64,000 bases of DNA from Fusibacter bizertensis. Lineage in GTDB: Bacteria > Bacillota > Clostridia > Peptostreptococcales > Acidaminobacteraceae. Below the pieces are notes generated by a model. The model made no database searches. It was not told where the DNA came from and worked only from the letters and a program-made list of their open reading frames with translations. Positions 1-8,974 of this stretch are shown here, one piece after another. Numbering within the stretch: the first letter of the stretch is position 1; the number at the start of each line of letters is the position of its first letter. The translations under genes and the position numbers were made by a program. The DNA lies in the NCBI RefSeq assembly GCF_029914245.1, contig NZ_JARYZI010000001.1, forward strand, positions 124,001-188,000, in the 5' to 3' direction.

Positions 1-573
1 TTTGAACTATTTCTAGAATCTTTTTAGCAATAGACTCTTGAATGTCTAGTTCTTTTAAGAAATCAATATACTTTTCTTCAGGTGTTTGACTATGTGCTGG
101 CGTTTGATGTTCAATGTTTTCAACTTTTTTAATCAGATTAGTAACCATCTGTTTAAGTTCTTGTAGCTCTTTGTTATCATATGGTACATTTGGGTGGTCT
201 GCCCCAAGCTGATTTATATTGAGCTCCTGTTTCCTATTTGCTGGCATACTAGATAGTGGATTCGATACCAGAGGTTCTTGTACAATTGAACTTCTGTTAA
301 TGTCAATTTTCTCTTGTTCAAGTGTCTTGGACATCTCAAGTCTAGGAGCATTATCATTCTTAATATTTGTTTTCGGATTTTTTTCTTATCTTCAACAATT
401 ATAGGCTCATCAATAGCTGCAACAACTTCCAATAATGGCTTTTTAAAGAATTTAAAAAGACCACCCGTTTTAATCTTTCTAGTATTTAAAATTACAGCAT
501 CAATGCCTAGCTCGCTTTTGATTTTAATCATTGCTTCATTCATATCATTAACGATATATCGTTTGACTTTCAT
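1..573 (-). CDS. flhF: Flagellar GTPase FlhF, 5' part, with frameshift; cut by window edge
   Basis: FlhF is the SRP-family GTPase that helps place and assemble flagella. The N-terminus (MKVKRYIVNDMNEA, then LGIDAVILNTRKIKTGG) is typical of the FlhF B domain. The starting frame is open only to 214 and turns into unrelated residues after about residue 65. The -1 frame is open from there to base 1 and gives sensible linker sequence (for example QELKQMVTNLIKKVENIE). The switch is at a run of seven A on the coding strand (378-384); one more A would restore a single frame. The N and G domains lie beyond the left edge. The ATG overlaps the flhA stop as TAATG. This may be a sequencing error, a real mutation, or slippage. 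Confidence 0.8.
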
Positions 574-2609
574 TAAATACTCACCATCCCAGCTGATTGT
601 ATGTCTATATCAGATTCAATCTCATTATACGAAAGTACAATAAGATCAGGAATCGCTTGCGCTGACATTCTTTTAAAGTAGAGTCTTACAATTGGTGCTG
701 TTACAACTATAGGCATTTCACCCATTTGCATCAATTTTCTCACTTCTGTCGCAAGACTTGCTAAAATCCCTTGTGTTTTTATTGGATCAATGGCTAAATA
801 TGTGCCATTTTCATTTTGATCAATTGCCTCCATCAGCATATTTTCTAAATTTTGATCCAAAGTCACAACTTTAGCCTGACCAAAGGGAAAATATGTTTTC
901 GATAATTGTTTCGATAATTTTTGTCTTGAATATTCAGTCAAGATATTAATATCTCTTGTTGATCTTGCATGGTCTGCCAATGCTTCTAAGACAGAAACTA
1001 AGTTTCGAACAGATATACCTTCAGCTAAAAGATTTGACAAAACCTTTTGGATATCACCAAGACTCATAAGTCCAGGAATTAACTCTTCAACTAGTGTTGG
1101 ATTTGTTTCTTTCGCATTTTCAATTAATTGTTTTACATCCTCACGACTAATTAACTCATAGGCATATTTTTTAATGACTTCTGTTAAATGTGTAGAAATA
1201 ACTGACGATGGATCTACAACTGTAAATCCAAGAAGTTCTGCCTTTTCACGCAAATCAGACTTAATCCATTTTGCTGGTAAACCAAATGCAGGTTCAATCG
1301 TTTCTATACCCTCAATTTCACCTTCAACAGCCCCAGGACTCATCGCAAGATAATGATCAAATACAATATTACCTTTTGCCATGTCATTGCCCTTAATCTT
1401 TATCAAATACTGATTTGAGTCAAGCTGAATATTGTCTCTAAGTCTTATAATAGGGACAATCAAACCTAACTCTAAAGCAATTTGTCGTCTAATCATAACT
1501 AATCTATCAAACAAATCACCACCTTGGTTTGGATCTGCTAAAGGAATAATACCGTAACCAAATTCAAGTTCTATAGGATCAACTTGCAAAAGCGGCATAA
1601 TATTTTCTGGTCTTCGCATATCTTCTTTCGACGTATCAGGCTCAATTTCCTCCTGTTCTTGTTCAAAAGCTTCCTTTTTTTTACGATTTTGTGTAGCATA
1701 ACCTGCAACCAAAATCAAAGTACCGATCAACAAGAATGGAAAATTTGGAAGTGGTGTCACAGCGCCAAGTATAATTACTACAATACCTACAATATATTGA
1801 ACTTTACTCTGTGCAAACAATTGACCGATAACTTCAGTACCAAGATTCGCTTCTGAAGCTGACCGTGTAACGATAACACCAGTTGCTACAGAAATCATAA
1901 GTGCTGGTAACTGACTGACAAGACCATCACCAACTGTTAAAAGTGTAAAACGCTCAATTGATTGTGGCAACGTAAGCCCCATTGTCATTGCTCCAAGGAT
2001 AAATCCAGCTAAAATATTTATCATGGTAATTAAAATACCAGCGATAGCATCACCTTTAACGAACTTACTGGCACCATCCATTGCACCATAAAAATCAGCT
2101 TCTCTTTGAATTTTTCTTCTTCTAATCTTTGCATCTGTTTCTGAAATTAATCCCGAGTTCAAATCGGCATCAATTGCCATCTGTTTACCAGGCATTGCGT
2201 CAAGTGTAAATCTAGCAGCAACCTCTGAAACCCGCTCAGAACCTTTTGTAATAACTAAGAACTGAATAATCATAATGATAAGAAATATGATAAAACCAAC
2301 AATTGCATTTCCGCCGATAACAAAGGAACCAAAGGATGCGATTACTTCACCAGCAGTACCCGTGGATAAAATACTCATTGTAGTTCTTATGTTAAGTGCG
2401 AGCCTGAACAAAGTGGTTATTAATAGCATTGATGGAAAAACACTAAATTCAAGGGCCTCATTTACAAACATTGAGAGCATTAATATAGTTAATGAGAGAG
2501 AGATGTTAAGCGCTAAAAAAAAGTCCAATAGTCCTAATGGTACTGGAACGATAATTAGTACAATGATTGTAACGACAAGCATCGCGACTATAATGTCACT
2601 AAAGCGCAT
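573..2609 (-). CDS. flhA: Flagellar export gate protein FlhA
   Basis: FlhA is the large inner-membrane component of the flagellar type III export apparatus; its cytoplasmic ring docks chaperone-substrate complexes. At 678 residues it has normal family length. About eight hydrophobic segments fill the first 310 residues, interrupted by the conserved FHIPEP loop (RFTLDAMPGKQMAIDADL, then RRRKIQREADFYGAMDGA), followed by a soluble C-terminal domain of about 350 residues. It lies 12 bases after flhB with a good AGGAGG site, and its stop overlaps the flhF start, so translation is probably coupled. Confidence 0.97.
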   Translation of the reverse strand: MRFSDIIVAMLVVTIIVLIIVPVPLGLLDFFLALNISLSLTILMLSMFVNEALEFSVFPSMLLITTLFRLALNIRTTMSILSTGTAGEVIASFGSFVIGGNAIVGFIIFLIIMIIQFLVITKGSERVSEVAARFTLDAMPGKQMAIDADLNSGLISETDAKIRRRKIQREADFYGAMDGASKFVKGDAIAGILITMINILAGFILGAMTMGLTLPQSIERFTLLTVGDGLVSQLPALMISVATGVIVTRSASEANLGTEVIGQLFAQSKVQYIVGIVVIILGAVTPLPNFPFLLIGTLILVAGYATQNRKKKEAFEQEQEEIEPDTSKEDMRRPENIMPLLQVDPIELEFGYGIIPLADPNQGGDLFDRLVMIRRQIALELGLIVPIIRLRDNIQLDSNQYLIKIKGNDMAKGNIVFDHYLAMSPGAVEGEIEGIETIEPAFGLPAKWIKSDLREKAELLGFTVVDPSSVISTHLTEVIKKYAYELISREDVKQLIENAKETNPTLVEELIPGLMSLGDIQKVLSNLLAEGISVRNLVSVLEALADHARSTRDINILTEYSRQKLSKQLSKTYFPFGQAKVVTLDQNLENMLMEAIDQNENGTYLAIDPIKTQGILASLATEVRKLMQMGEMPIVVTAPIVRLYFKRMSAQAIPDLIVLSYNEIESDIDIQSAGMVSI

Positions 2610-2621
2610 ATTTCATGCCTC

Positions 2622-3707
2622 CTAATTTTTTTTCTTTAAAGAATAAACATATGCTAGTACTTCAGCTACTGCTTCATATAAATCTCCCGGTATAAAAGAA
2701 CCAATGTCGACAGTTTTATATATCGTTTGAGCTAAAGGTTTGTTTTCTACTATTGGTACATTATTTTCTGAAGCAATTCGCTTAATATTTTGAGCGATCA
2801 AATCTTGTCCTTTGGCTGTTACAAGAGGTGCATCCCCGATACTGGCATCATATTTTAGCGCAACTGCAAAGTGAGTTGGATTAGTGATAATCACATCCGC
2901 CTTAGGTACTTCTTGCATCATTCGACTCATCGCCAAAGTCCGCTGTTTTTCTTTTATTTTCGATTTTAATTGAGGATCTCCCTCACTCTGTTTATATTCT
3001 TCTTTGATTTCTTGCTTAGACATCATTAAGTCTTTGTTGTTTTTCCAGCGTTTATAAGCAAAATCAAAAACAGCAATAACAAAAAGTAAAATTGCACATC
3101 GTATAACTACACCATAAATCAAGCTCCACATAACAAGTACAATAGGTCCAAGTTCGAGTTCCTGTGTAATTAGCAACTCCCTCATATGACCAGCGATATA
3201 ACTTATTGCCACGTATAAAAGCAATACCGCTTTAGAAACTGATTTTAGCATCTCAACCAAAGATCTTGTTGAAAACATATTTTTCAGACCTTTTAAAGGA
3301 TTGATTTTCTCCAGTTTAGGTTTTATCGTTTCAGTTGTGAAAATAAATCCTACTTGTATATAAGACAACAACAAACCAGATACAAGAGCAACGAGCAATA
3401 AAGGAAGTGACATTTTCAAAATGAAAAATATAGTTTCACTCATAAATTTGTTAATTCCATTAGAAGAAAATAAACTTGCTGTATCCACAGTAAGATTCAT
3501 TGCGAACTGATAATAACCAATTAAATTTTCTACATAATAATTACTAAAAAAGGAAAAAGCCATAAAAACAGCTAATAAAGAAACCGCACCATTTAGATCT
3601 TTTGATTGTGGAATTTGTCCCTTTTCTCGTGAATCTTGCATTTTCTTAGAGGTAGGTTGTTCCGTTTTTTCTTCAGAGAATAATTGCAAATCAAAATAAC
3701 GTAACAT
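2622..3707 (-). CDS. flhB: Flagellar export switch protein FlhB
   Basis: FlhB is the export-gate protein that switches substrate specificity from rod and hook to filament after autocleavage. The 361 residues begin with the usual DLQLFSEEKTEQPTSKK region and have four hydrophobic segments between about 40 and 215. The cytoplasmic domain carries the autocleavage motif NPTH at 276-279, so the switch should work. A second, gate-less FlhB-like gene lies at 28867-29151. The gene sits between fliR and flhA as in other Firmicutes. Confidence 0.97.
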   Translation of the reverse strand: MLRYFDLQLFSEEKTEQPTSKKMQDSREKGQIPQSKDLNGAVSLLAVFMAFSFFSNYYVENLIGYYQFAMNLTVDTASLFSSNGINKFMSETIFFILKMSLPLLLVALVSGLLLSYIQVGFIFTTETIKPKLEKINPLKGLKNMFSTRSLVEMLKSVSKAVLLLYVAISYIAGHMRELLITQELELGPIVLVMWSLIYGVVIRCAILLFVIAVFDFAYKRWKNNKDLMMSKQEIKEEYKQSEGDPQLKSKIKEKQRTLAMSRMMQEVPKADVIITNPTHFAVALKYDASIGDAPLVTAKGQDLIAQNIKRIASENNVPIVENKPLAQTIYKTVDIGSFIPGDLYEAVAEVLAYVYSLKKKN

Positions 3708-3725
3708 CTATTGTCCTCTCTACAA

Positions 3726-4490
3726 CTAATATATGTTCAGATAATCACTGACGTACATAAAAACAGAATTTAATATGGTACTGAATATTTCATATAAATA
3801 GGGCATCAAAATAATAAACATTAAAAGACCAAAGAAAATTTTAAAAGGCATTCCTAATATAAATATATTCATACCAGGCATCGCTTTGGAAAGTAAACCC
3901 AATATTATATTGGCAATTAACACCGTAATCATAAAAGGTGCAGCTATTTGCAGACCAATGATAAAGGATTGGCCAACAACATCAAGTATCATTGGAAATG
4001 AGCCTGCTACATTAAAAAAAGACCCCAACTGTATCTTACTAAACGAAACCACCAGTGCAGTAATTAATTCATGATGCAAATTTAACTGTAGAAAAATCAA
4101 TGTCGAAAAAACATAAAATACATTTGATGTGATCGGTATCTGCGATTCATCCATTGGGTTAATAACACTTACTATAGAAAACCCAAGCTCATGATCAATC
4201 ATATCTCCTGCGAAATAAATAAAGTTAAAAAACACAGAAATCAATAATCCTATGAAAATACCGATTAATAGTTCGTTAGCCATCAATATAGCAAAACCAA
4301 GAAAGCTTGTCACATCATACGTAATGGTTGAATTTACAAAAGGATATACAATTAGTGTTGTGAAAAATATAAATCCAATTTTCATGGGAATCGGATAATT
4401 TCTACTGCCAAAAATTGGAGCGGTAAATACCATGCCTCCAATTCTACCGGCGACTAAAAATATATCAAGTAATGGAATCGAAAAAGTCAT
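3726..4490 (-). CDS. fliR: Flagellar export gate protein FliR
   Basis: FliR is an integral membrane part of the export gate, assembled with FliP and FliQ at the base of the flagellum. The 254-residue product is very hydrophobic throughout, with about six predicted membrane segments, and has conserved FliR sequence such as RIGGMVFTAPIFGSRNYP near the N-terminus and MPGMNIFILGMPFKI in the C-terminal third. Length is normal. It lies 8 bases after fliQ and 18 before flhB in the conserved fliPQR-flhBA order. Confidence 0.96.
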   Translation of the reverse strand: MTFSIPLLDIFLVAGRIGGMVFTAPIFGSRNYPIPMKIGFIFFTTLIVYPFVNSTITYDVTSFLGFAILMANELLIGIFIGLLISVFFNFIYFAGDMIDHELGFSIVSVINPMDESQIPITSNVFYVFSTLIFLQLNLHHELITALVVSFSKIQLGSFFNVAGSFPMILDVVGQSFIIGLQIAAPFMITVLIANIILGLLSKAMPGMNIFILGMPFKIFFGLLMFIILMPYLYEIFSTILNSVFMYVSDYLNIY

Positions 4491-4498
4491 ACTGCCAC

Positions 4499-4768
4499 CT
4501 AATAGATAATAAGATCAATAAAATCCAAGATATAAATAGTATATGCCACAAGAGAATTAAGCATCCACGAACCCGTAAATAACATAACTGCAAATACAAC
4601 AATAATCTTAGGAACAAAAGCCAGTGTTGCTTCTTGAATTTGTGTGGTAGCTTGAAAAATAGCTATAAGTAATCCAATCAATAACCCACTAAGTAGCATG
4701 GGGGCCGCTAGTAGCAAGATGGTTTTTATAGACTCTGTAAATAAATCAATTATCATTTCCTCGGTCAT
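4499..4768 (-). CDS. fliQ: Flagellar export gate protein FliQ
   Basis: FliQ is the small gate subunit that packs around FliP and FliR in the export channel. At 89 residues it is normal length and has two transmembrane hairpin segments (about 14-38 and 52-75). The conserved stretch ATTQIQEATLAFVPKII lies between and into the second helix. It has a clear GGAGGG ribosome site and follows fliP by 9 bases. Confidence 0.96.
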   Translation of the reverse strand: MTEEMIIDLFTESIKTILLLAAPMLLSGLLIGLLIAIFQATTQIQEATLAFVPKIIVVFAVMLFTGSWMLNSLVAYTIYILDFIDLIIY

Positions 4769-4777
4769 ATTACCCTC

Positions 4778-5551
4778 CTACCTAATACTTAACACTAATT
4801 TTTCGACAATCAAGTGCCATCCATCAACTAAAATAAATAACAAAATTTTAATTGGCAGTGAGATCATAACAGGTGGTAGCATCATCATCCCCAGTGCCAT
4901 CAGCGTCGAAGCGACAATCATATCTACAACTATAAACGGCATAAAGATTAAAAAGCCGATCTCAAAGCTCAATTTTAACTCGCTTAAAATAAATGCGGGA
5001 ATCAGAACAGCCATAGAGATATCATCGTTTGAATTAACTTCATCCACTTGAGCAATATCCAAAAAAAGCGCCAAATCCTTTGAACGAACCTGTGCCAACA
5101 TGAACTCTTTAAAAGGATCTGAGGCAAGGTCCACAGCTTCTTCTAAGGAAACAGTGCCTTCTTGCAATGGTACATATGCATTTTCATAAACATCTGTGAA
5201 AACGGGCGCCATAACAAAAAGTGTCAAAAACAAAGCTAAACCAATTAAGGTTTGATTTGGTGGTGTCGCCTGAAGTGATAAAGCACGGCGAACAAAACCC
5301 AAAACTATTATAAACCTTGTAAAAGATGTCATCATAATCAAAATTGATGGCGCTAATGACAAAACAGTTAATAAGATGAGTATTTGAATACTATTGGCTA
5401 TTTGTACATCACCATCACCGCCAGAAACAGTTACGTTGATATCTGGAATTTGGAGGGTGGTTGCTGCAAAATCTATATTGGCTGGAATCATAAGGATTAC
5501 CAAAAATGCCAATATGATTAACCCTTTAAAATGTCTACTAGTTAGAGTCAT
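4778..5551 (-). CDS. fliP: Flagellar export gate protein FliP
   Basis: FliP is the main pore-forming subunit of the export gate. I start it at the ATG at 5551 (257 residues, beginning MTLTSRHFKGLIILAF), not at the longer open frame to 5656. The extra 35 residues would lie inside fliO and have no FliP character, while this start puts a signal-peptide-like hydrophobic stretch at the N-terminus. The conserved core includes MMTSFTRFIIVLGFVRRAL and ATPPNQTLIGLALFLTLFVM, and four membrane segments are visible. The start overlaps the fliO end by 14 bases, suggesting coupled translation. Confidence 0.95.
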   Translation of the reverse strand: MTLTSRHFKGLIILAFLVILMIPANIDFAATTLQIPDINVTVSGGDGDVQIANSIQILILLTVLSLAPSILIMMTSFTRFIIVLGFVRRALSLQATPPNQTLIGLALFLTLFVMAPVFTDVYENAYVPLQEGTVSLEEAVDLASDPFKEFMLAQVRSKDLALFLDIAQVDEVNSNDDISMAVLIPAFILSELKLSFEIGFLIFMPFIVVDMIVASTLMALGMMMLPPVMISLPIKILLFILVDGWHLIVEKLVLSIR

Positions 5552-5960
5552 CCTTACTATCCTTTGTATTTTTTTGCGAATCTCTTTTCGAAATAGATGT
5601 TTTAAGTTGCTCAAAAAAAGCACCTGATTGAGGTTCAATTGACTTAGAAGACTCAATATTTAGATGCTCTCGTTTATCAATTAATCTCATACCATTTTTA
5701 TCACTGCTGATCATATAATGTATACCATCAAGCTCAACTAAAAACAAGTACTTGTCATTAGTAATTGCAACACGTTCTATAACCTTCATGTTTTTGTTCC
5801 TGATGCCTACAAATTGTTTTTTTGTAAGGTATTTTGAAATACCCCACAATAAGAACAAAAACACTGTGGCCACAATAATATACTTTATCATGAACAAAGT
5901 GTCAGATGTACTTTTATATGGAGTCGTTAAACCCGCTAGAGAACAGGTGAAAATGTTCAT
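5538..5960 (-). CDS. fliO: Flagellar biosynthesis protein FliO (FliZ-like)
   Basis: This gene holds the fliO position between cheY and fliP. FliO is a poorly conserved single-pass membrane protein that helps assemble the FliP ring. The 140 residues have one clear transmembrane helix (about 24-41). A small beta-rich region follows (VIERVAITNDKYLFLVELDG, then HYMISSDKNGMRLI) that matches the usual FliO cytoplasmic fold, and then a charged tail of Lys, Asp and Ser. A GGTG ribosome site precedes the ATG. Assignment rests on position and topology plus the weak family pattern. Confidence 0.85.
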   Translation of the reverse strand: MNIFTCSLAGLTTPYKSTSDTLFMIKYIIVATVFLFLLWGISKYLTKKQFVGIRNKNMKVIERVAITNDKYLFLVELDGIHYMISSDKNGMRLIDKREHLNIESSKSIEPQSGAFFEQLKTSISKRDSQKNTKDSKDDSN

Positions 5961-5970
5961 AACATTTCAC

Positions 5971-6333
5971 CTATCCTAAAACTTTCTTTACAGCTTCTAT
6001 TACGCGATCTGCTTGAAATGGTTTAACAATAAAATCTCTCGCTCCAGCTTGAATAGATTCGATAACCATGGCTTGCTGACCCATAGCCGAACACATGACA
6101 ACTTTTGCATTTGGATCAAATGATTTGATTTCTTTAACGGCTTGAATACCATCAACCTCAGGCATAGTAATATCCATAATTACTAACTCCGGTTTAAGTT
6201 CTTTATATTTTTCAATTGCTTTTTGGCCATTTTCAGCCTCTCCAACAACGTCATAGCCGTTTTTTGTTAATACATCTTTGATCATCATCCTCATAAATGC
6301 TGCATCATCGACTACTAATATTGTATTAGCCAT
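5971..6333 (-). CDS. cheY: Chemotaxis response regulator CheY
   Basis: A single-domain receiver of 120 residues that, when phosphorylated by CheA, binds the flagellar switch to change rotation. All key residues are visible: the acidic pair D9-D10, phosphoacceptor D54 in LVIMDITMPEVDG, S82 and K104 in FIVKPF. There is no output domain. It lies directly after fliY, whose product resembles the CheC-type CheY-P phosphatase, so signal input and removal are encoded together. The cheA and other che genes are not in the window. Confidence 0.96.
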   Translation of the reverse strand: MANTILVVDDAAFMRMMIKDVLTKNGYDVVGEAENGQKAIEKYKELKPELVIMDITMPEVDGIQAVKEIKSFDPNAKVVMCSAMGQQAMVIESIQAGARDFIVKPFQADRVIEAVKKVLG

Positions 6334-6351
6334 ATTTATCCTCCTTAAAAA

Positions 6352-7479
6352 TTATTCACTTACTCTTCTTGGTATTATAATATCTGTGATCCTAATGCCG
6401 TAATTTTCATCAACAACGACAACCTCTCCCTTAGCAATTCGTTTGCCGTTTGCAAGAACATCAAGTGGTTCACCAACAAGACGATCTAACTCGATGACTG
6501 TTCCAACACCAAAATCGAGAATTTCATTAATCTTTTTACCTGTTTTACCTAATTCAACGGTAATTTCAAGCGGTACATCTCTGATTAAATCTATATCATT
6601 ATTATAATACATTTGAGCAGAATTGCTATCAAAATTTTCAAATTGCAATGGAACTGCATTAACTTTTTCTCCTGTTACCCTTTGTTTCGGCTCATCTTCC
6701 TCATAATAATATTGGTTTTTAGGAGGTTCTTTCTTCGGCGAAATATTTTCTTCCGGTTGAGTTTCAGGCTTAGAAGCCTGTGGTTGCGCTGATACTACAG
6801 GTTCTTCATCATGTGTTGCACCAATAATCGTTGAAACCATTTGTTTAGCAACTTCAAGTGGTAACACCTGCATAATTTCACTATCAATTAAATCTCCAAC
6901 GGTCATTCTAAACGCTATTTTAACAACTTGATCTTGCTTCGTTACACCAAATTGAGAATAGTCGAGTTCAGAAATCTTATCATGATAAGCCTCAGGAGGA
7001 GAAATATCAATTTTTTTACCTAACATTTCAGACAGAGAAGTTGAAGAAGAACCAATCATTTGATTCATTGCTTCACTAATTGCACTTAGATGCAGGTCAT
7101 TAAGCTCATTAGAAATATTAGTACCATCGCCACCCATCATTAAATCAGTGATGATCTTAACATCTTTTTCATGAAGAATTAAAAAGTTAACGCCTTCAAT
7201 ACCTACTTTATAAGTAATGTTAATTAAAACTGAAGGATCTAAAAATTCTTTTGCGAGTTCTTCCATGGTTGTTTCAGATACTTTTGGTGTTGTAATTGTA
7301 ACTTTTTTGTTTAGCAATGTAAATAAGGTCGTTGCAGCAGTACCCATACTTATATTACCAATTTCACCTATTGCATCTGCTTCTTCTGCAGTTAAACCTT
7401 CTATAGTTGAAGCTGAAGACGAAGGACCCCCACCACCTAGTAAAGCATCTATTTCTTCTTGGGATAGCATATCACTCAT
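6352..7479 (-). CDS. fliY: Flagellar switch and CheY-P phosphatase FliY
   Basis: FliY combines a FliN C-ring domain with a CheC-like phosphatase domain and is the Firmicutes counterpart of FliN. The 375 residues start with a CheY-binding type peptide (MLSQEEIDALLGGGG). CheC-type active-site helices follow, with E39/N42 (GEIGNIS) and E136/N139 (SEAMNQMIG). A Pro/Glu-rich linker runs from about 225 to 270, and the FliN/SpoA domain ends the protein (ELGKTGKKINEILDFGVGTV). Both phosphatase motifs look intact. It overlaps fliM by 8 bases. Confidence 0.95.
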   Translation of the reverse strand: MSDMLSQEEIDALLGGGGPSSSASTIEGLTAEEADAIGEIGNISMGTAATTLFTLLNKKVTITTPKVSETTMEELAKEFLDPSVLINITYKVGIEGVNFLILHEKDVKIITDLMMGGDGTNISNELNDLHLSAISEAMNQMIGSSSTSLSEMLGKKIDISPPEAYHDKISELDYSQFGVTKQDQVVKIAFRMTVGDLIDSEIMQVLPLEVAKQMVSTIIGATHDEEPVVSAQPQASKPETQPEENISPKKEPPKNQYYYEEDEPKQRVTGEKVNAVPLQFENFDSNSAQMYYNNDIDLIRDVPLEITVELGKTGKKINEILDFGVGTVIELDRLVGEPLDVLANGKRIAKGEVVVVDENYGIRITDIIIPRRVSE

Positions 7480-8482
7480 CTAATTCATCTCCTTCCTCAA
7501 TTATTTCTGAAATCATAATGGCAACATTTTTCTTTTTGATACCTGGTTTAGCCTTATATTTCAGTTGATTTTCTACATAAATATCAAGCGGTTCCTCTAC
7601 ATTTTTGTTAAGTAAAATAATATCGCCTTTTTGTAAATTAAGAAGTTCAGATACCGTTATATTTGAACCACCTACTACAGCAGTCATATTTAACCTTGAA
7701 CGACTAATTCCCGTTTCAAGCGCTTCACGTTCCTCATCAGTAACTTCTTTCTTGTTACTAGTAGCAAACCATAACCTCGAACTTAAACTCGGTAGAATAG
7801 GTTCAATAACGAAATGTGGTATACATATGTTGATCATTCCTTCATTTTCACCAATGTGTAAATTAAAAGTAATTAAAGCAACCGATTCTGCCGGTGATAC
7901 AATTTGAGCAAACTGTGCATTTGTTTCAATATTTTCAAGCTTAGGTCTAAGTTCAACTATATTTCCCCAAGGTTCTTTTAGTAAGTTGATAAATTTTATC
8001 AAAATATTTCTTAAAAGTGTCATCTCAATTTCTGTTAAAGATCTACTTTCTTTAGACGACATCCCAGATGCTTTTCCTGTTCCACCTAAAACTCTTTCGA
8101 TCATGGCATTGGCTATATCAGCTGAAACATCGATGATAACTTGACCATCAAATGGCGCAAAATCAACAATTCCTAAAATTGCAGGATTTGATATAGAGTT
8201 ACTAAATTCAGTATAAATTAAACTTTGTACAGAGATTACATCTACTTCAATATAAGTTCGTAAATACCCAGAAAGAAAGTTATTTAGTAATCTAGAAAAA
8301 TTCTCATGGATAATTTCAAGCGTTCTTAGTTGATCTTTTGCAAATTTATCAGGACGGCTGAAATCATATTTTCTAACTTTCTTCTCTTTTTTCTCTTCTT
8401 CTATCTCACTGACGTCCACTTCGCCAGTGCTAAGCGCCGCGAGTAGTTCGTCAATTTCGTTTTGGGATAAAACGTCAGGCAT
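7472..8482 (-). CDS. fliM: Flagellar motor switch protein FliM
   Basis: FliM is the C-ring protein that binds phosphorylated CheY and couples it to FliG. The 336 residues have the N-terminal CheY-binding peptide (LSQNEIDELLAAL), a charged linker, the CheC-like middle domain and a C-terminal SpoA-type domain (VSELLNLQKGDIILLNK). A strong ribosome site, AAAGGAGGTG, precedes the ATG. The 72-base gap upstream holds a SigD-type promoter, so this gene may head a second transcription unit running to flhF. Confidence 0.96.
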   Translation of the reverse strand: MPDVLSQNEIDELLAALSTGEVDVSEIEEEKKEKKVRKYDFSRPDKFAKDQLRTLEIIHENFSRLLNNFLSGYLRTYIEVDVISVQSLIYTEFSNSISNPAILGIVDFAPFDGQVIIDVSADIANAMIERVLGGTGKASGMSSKESRSLTEIEMTLLRNILIKFINLLKEPWGNIVELRPKLENIETNAQFAQIVSPAESVALITFNLHIGENEGMINICIPHFVIEPILPSLSSRLWFATSNKKEVTDEEREALETGISRSRLNMTAVVGGSNITVSELLNLQKGDIILLNKNVEEPLDIYVENQLKYKAKPGIKKKNVAIMISEIIEEGDELDE

Positions 8483-8530
8483 GATTTCACCTCCTTTAGT
8501 TCTTAGAATATCTTTATACTTTCAAGATGA

Positions 8531-8557
8531 ATATCGGCTATATTGTGGTAAAACTTA
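8531..8557 (-). promoter_or_regulatory. Predicted SigD (sigma-28) promoter for fliM and downstream genes
   Basis: On the minus strand TAAG (8557-8554), 15 bases, then GCCGATAT (8538-8531). This matches the sigma-28 consensus TAAA-N15-GCCGATAT at 11 of 12 positions with the right spacing. The -35 element overlaps the fliL stop codon. The start site would be about 40 bases before the fliM ATG. Confidence 0.7.
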
Positions 8558-8974
8558 ACCTTGAATCACAAAAGGTTGTATATAAATATTTGTAATGACT
8601 TCTTCATCAGATTCTAGAAGTTCAATTACCATGTCTTTTATACGATCTCTTAATTTTTGCTTGCCATTTGCTTTTTCAATATCCGTTGAAAGGGTAGCGC
8701 GCATAATTTCGTCAATATTATTTCGCAGCTTAATTTTATTTGTATCAAAAACAGCCAACATAGTTTCGTCAGTGTATTCAATGGTAACTTGATACTTCAC
8801 AATTTTCCCACTATTTTCGTCTAGTAAATTTGAATATTCTTCATCAAATGTATATACAAAATAAACAATAGGTTTCTCAGTTGGCGTTCTAGTTAATAGA
8901 AATACAGCTGCTCCAGCTCCAATTACAACTACTAAAACGACTGCAATTATAATAATTAACATTTTTTTATTCAT
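8555..8974 (-). CDS. fliL: Flagellar basal body-associated protein FliL
   Basis: FliL is a single-pass membrane protein that surrounds and supports the stator units. The 139 residues have an N-terminal transmembrane helix (about 4-27, MLIIIIAVVLVVVIGAGAAV) and a periplasmic-type domain ending in the usual pattern of a regular helix plus the final strand (RDRIKDMVIELLES, then VITNIYIQPFVIQG). It overlaps motB by 4 bases (ATGA). Its stop codon forms part of the predicted SigD promoter for fliM. Confidence 0.93.
   Translation of the reverse strand: MNKKMLIIIIAVVLVVVIGAGAAVFLLTRTPTEKPIVYFVYTFDEEYSNLLDENSGKIVKYQVTIEYTDETMLAVFDTNKIKLRNNIDEIMRATLSTDIEKANGKQKLRDRIKDMVIELLESDEEVITNIYIQPFVIQG

Noticed and set aside
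5552-5656. A longer FliP with 35 extra N-terminal residues
   Set aside because: The extra part lies inside fliO, has no FliP features and would hide the signal-peptide-like start.
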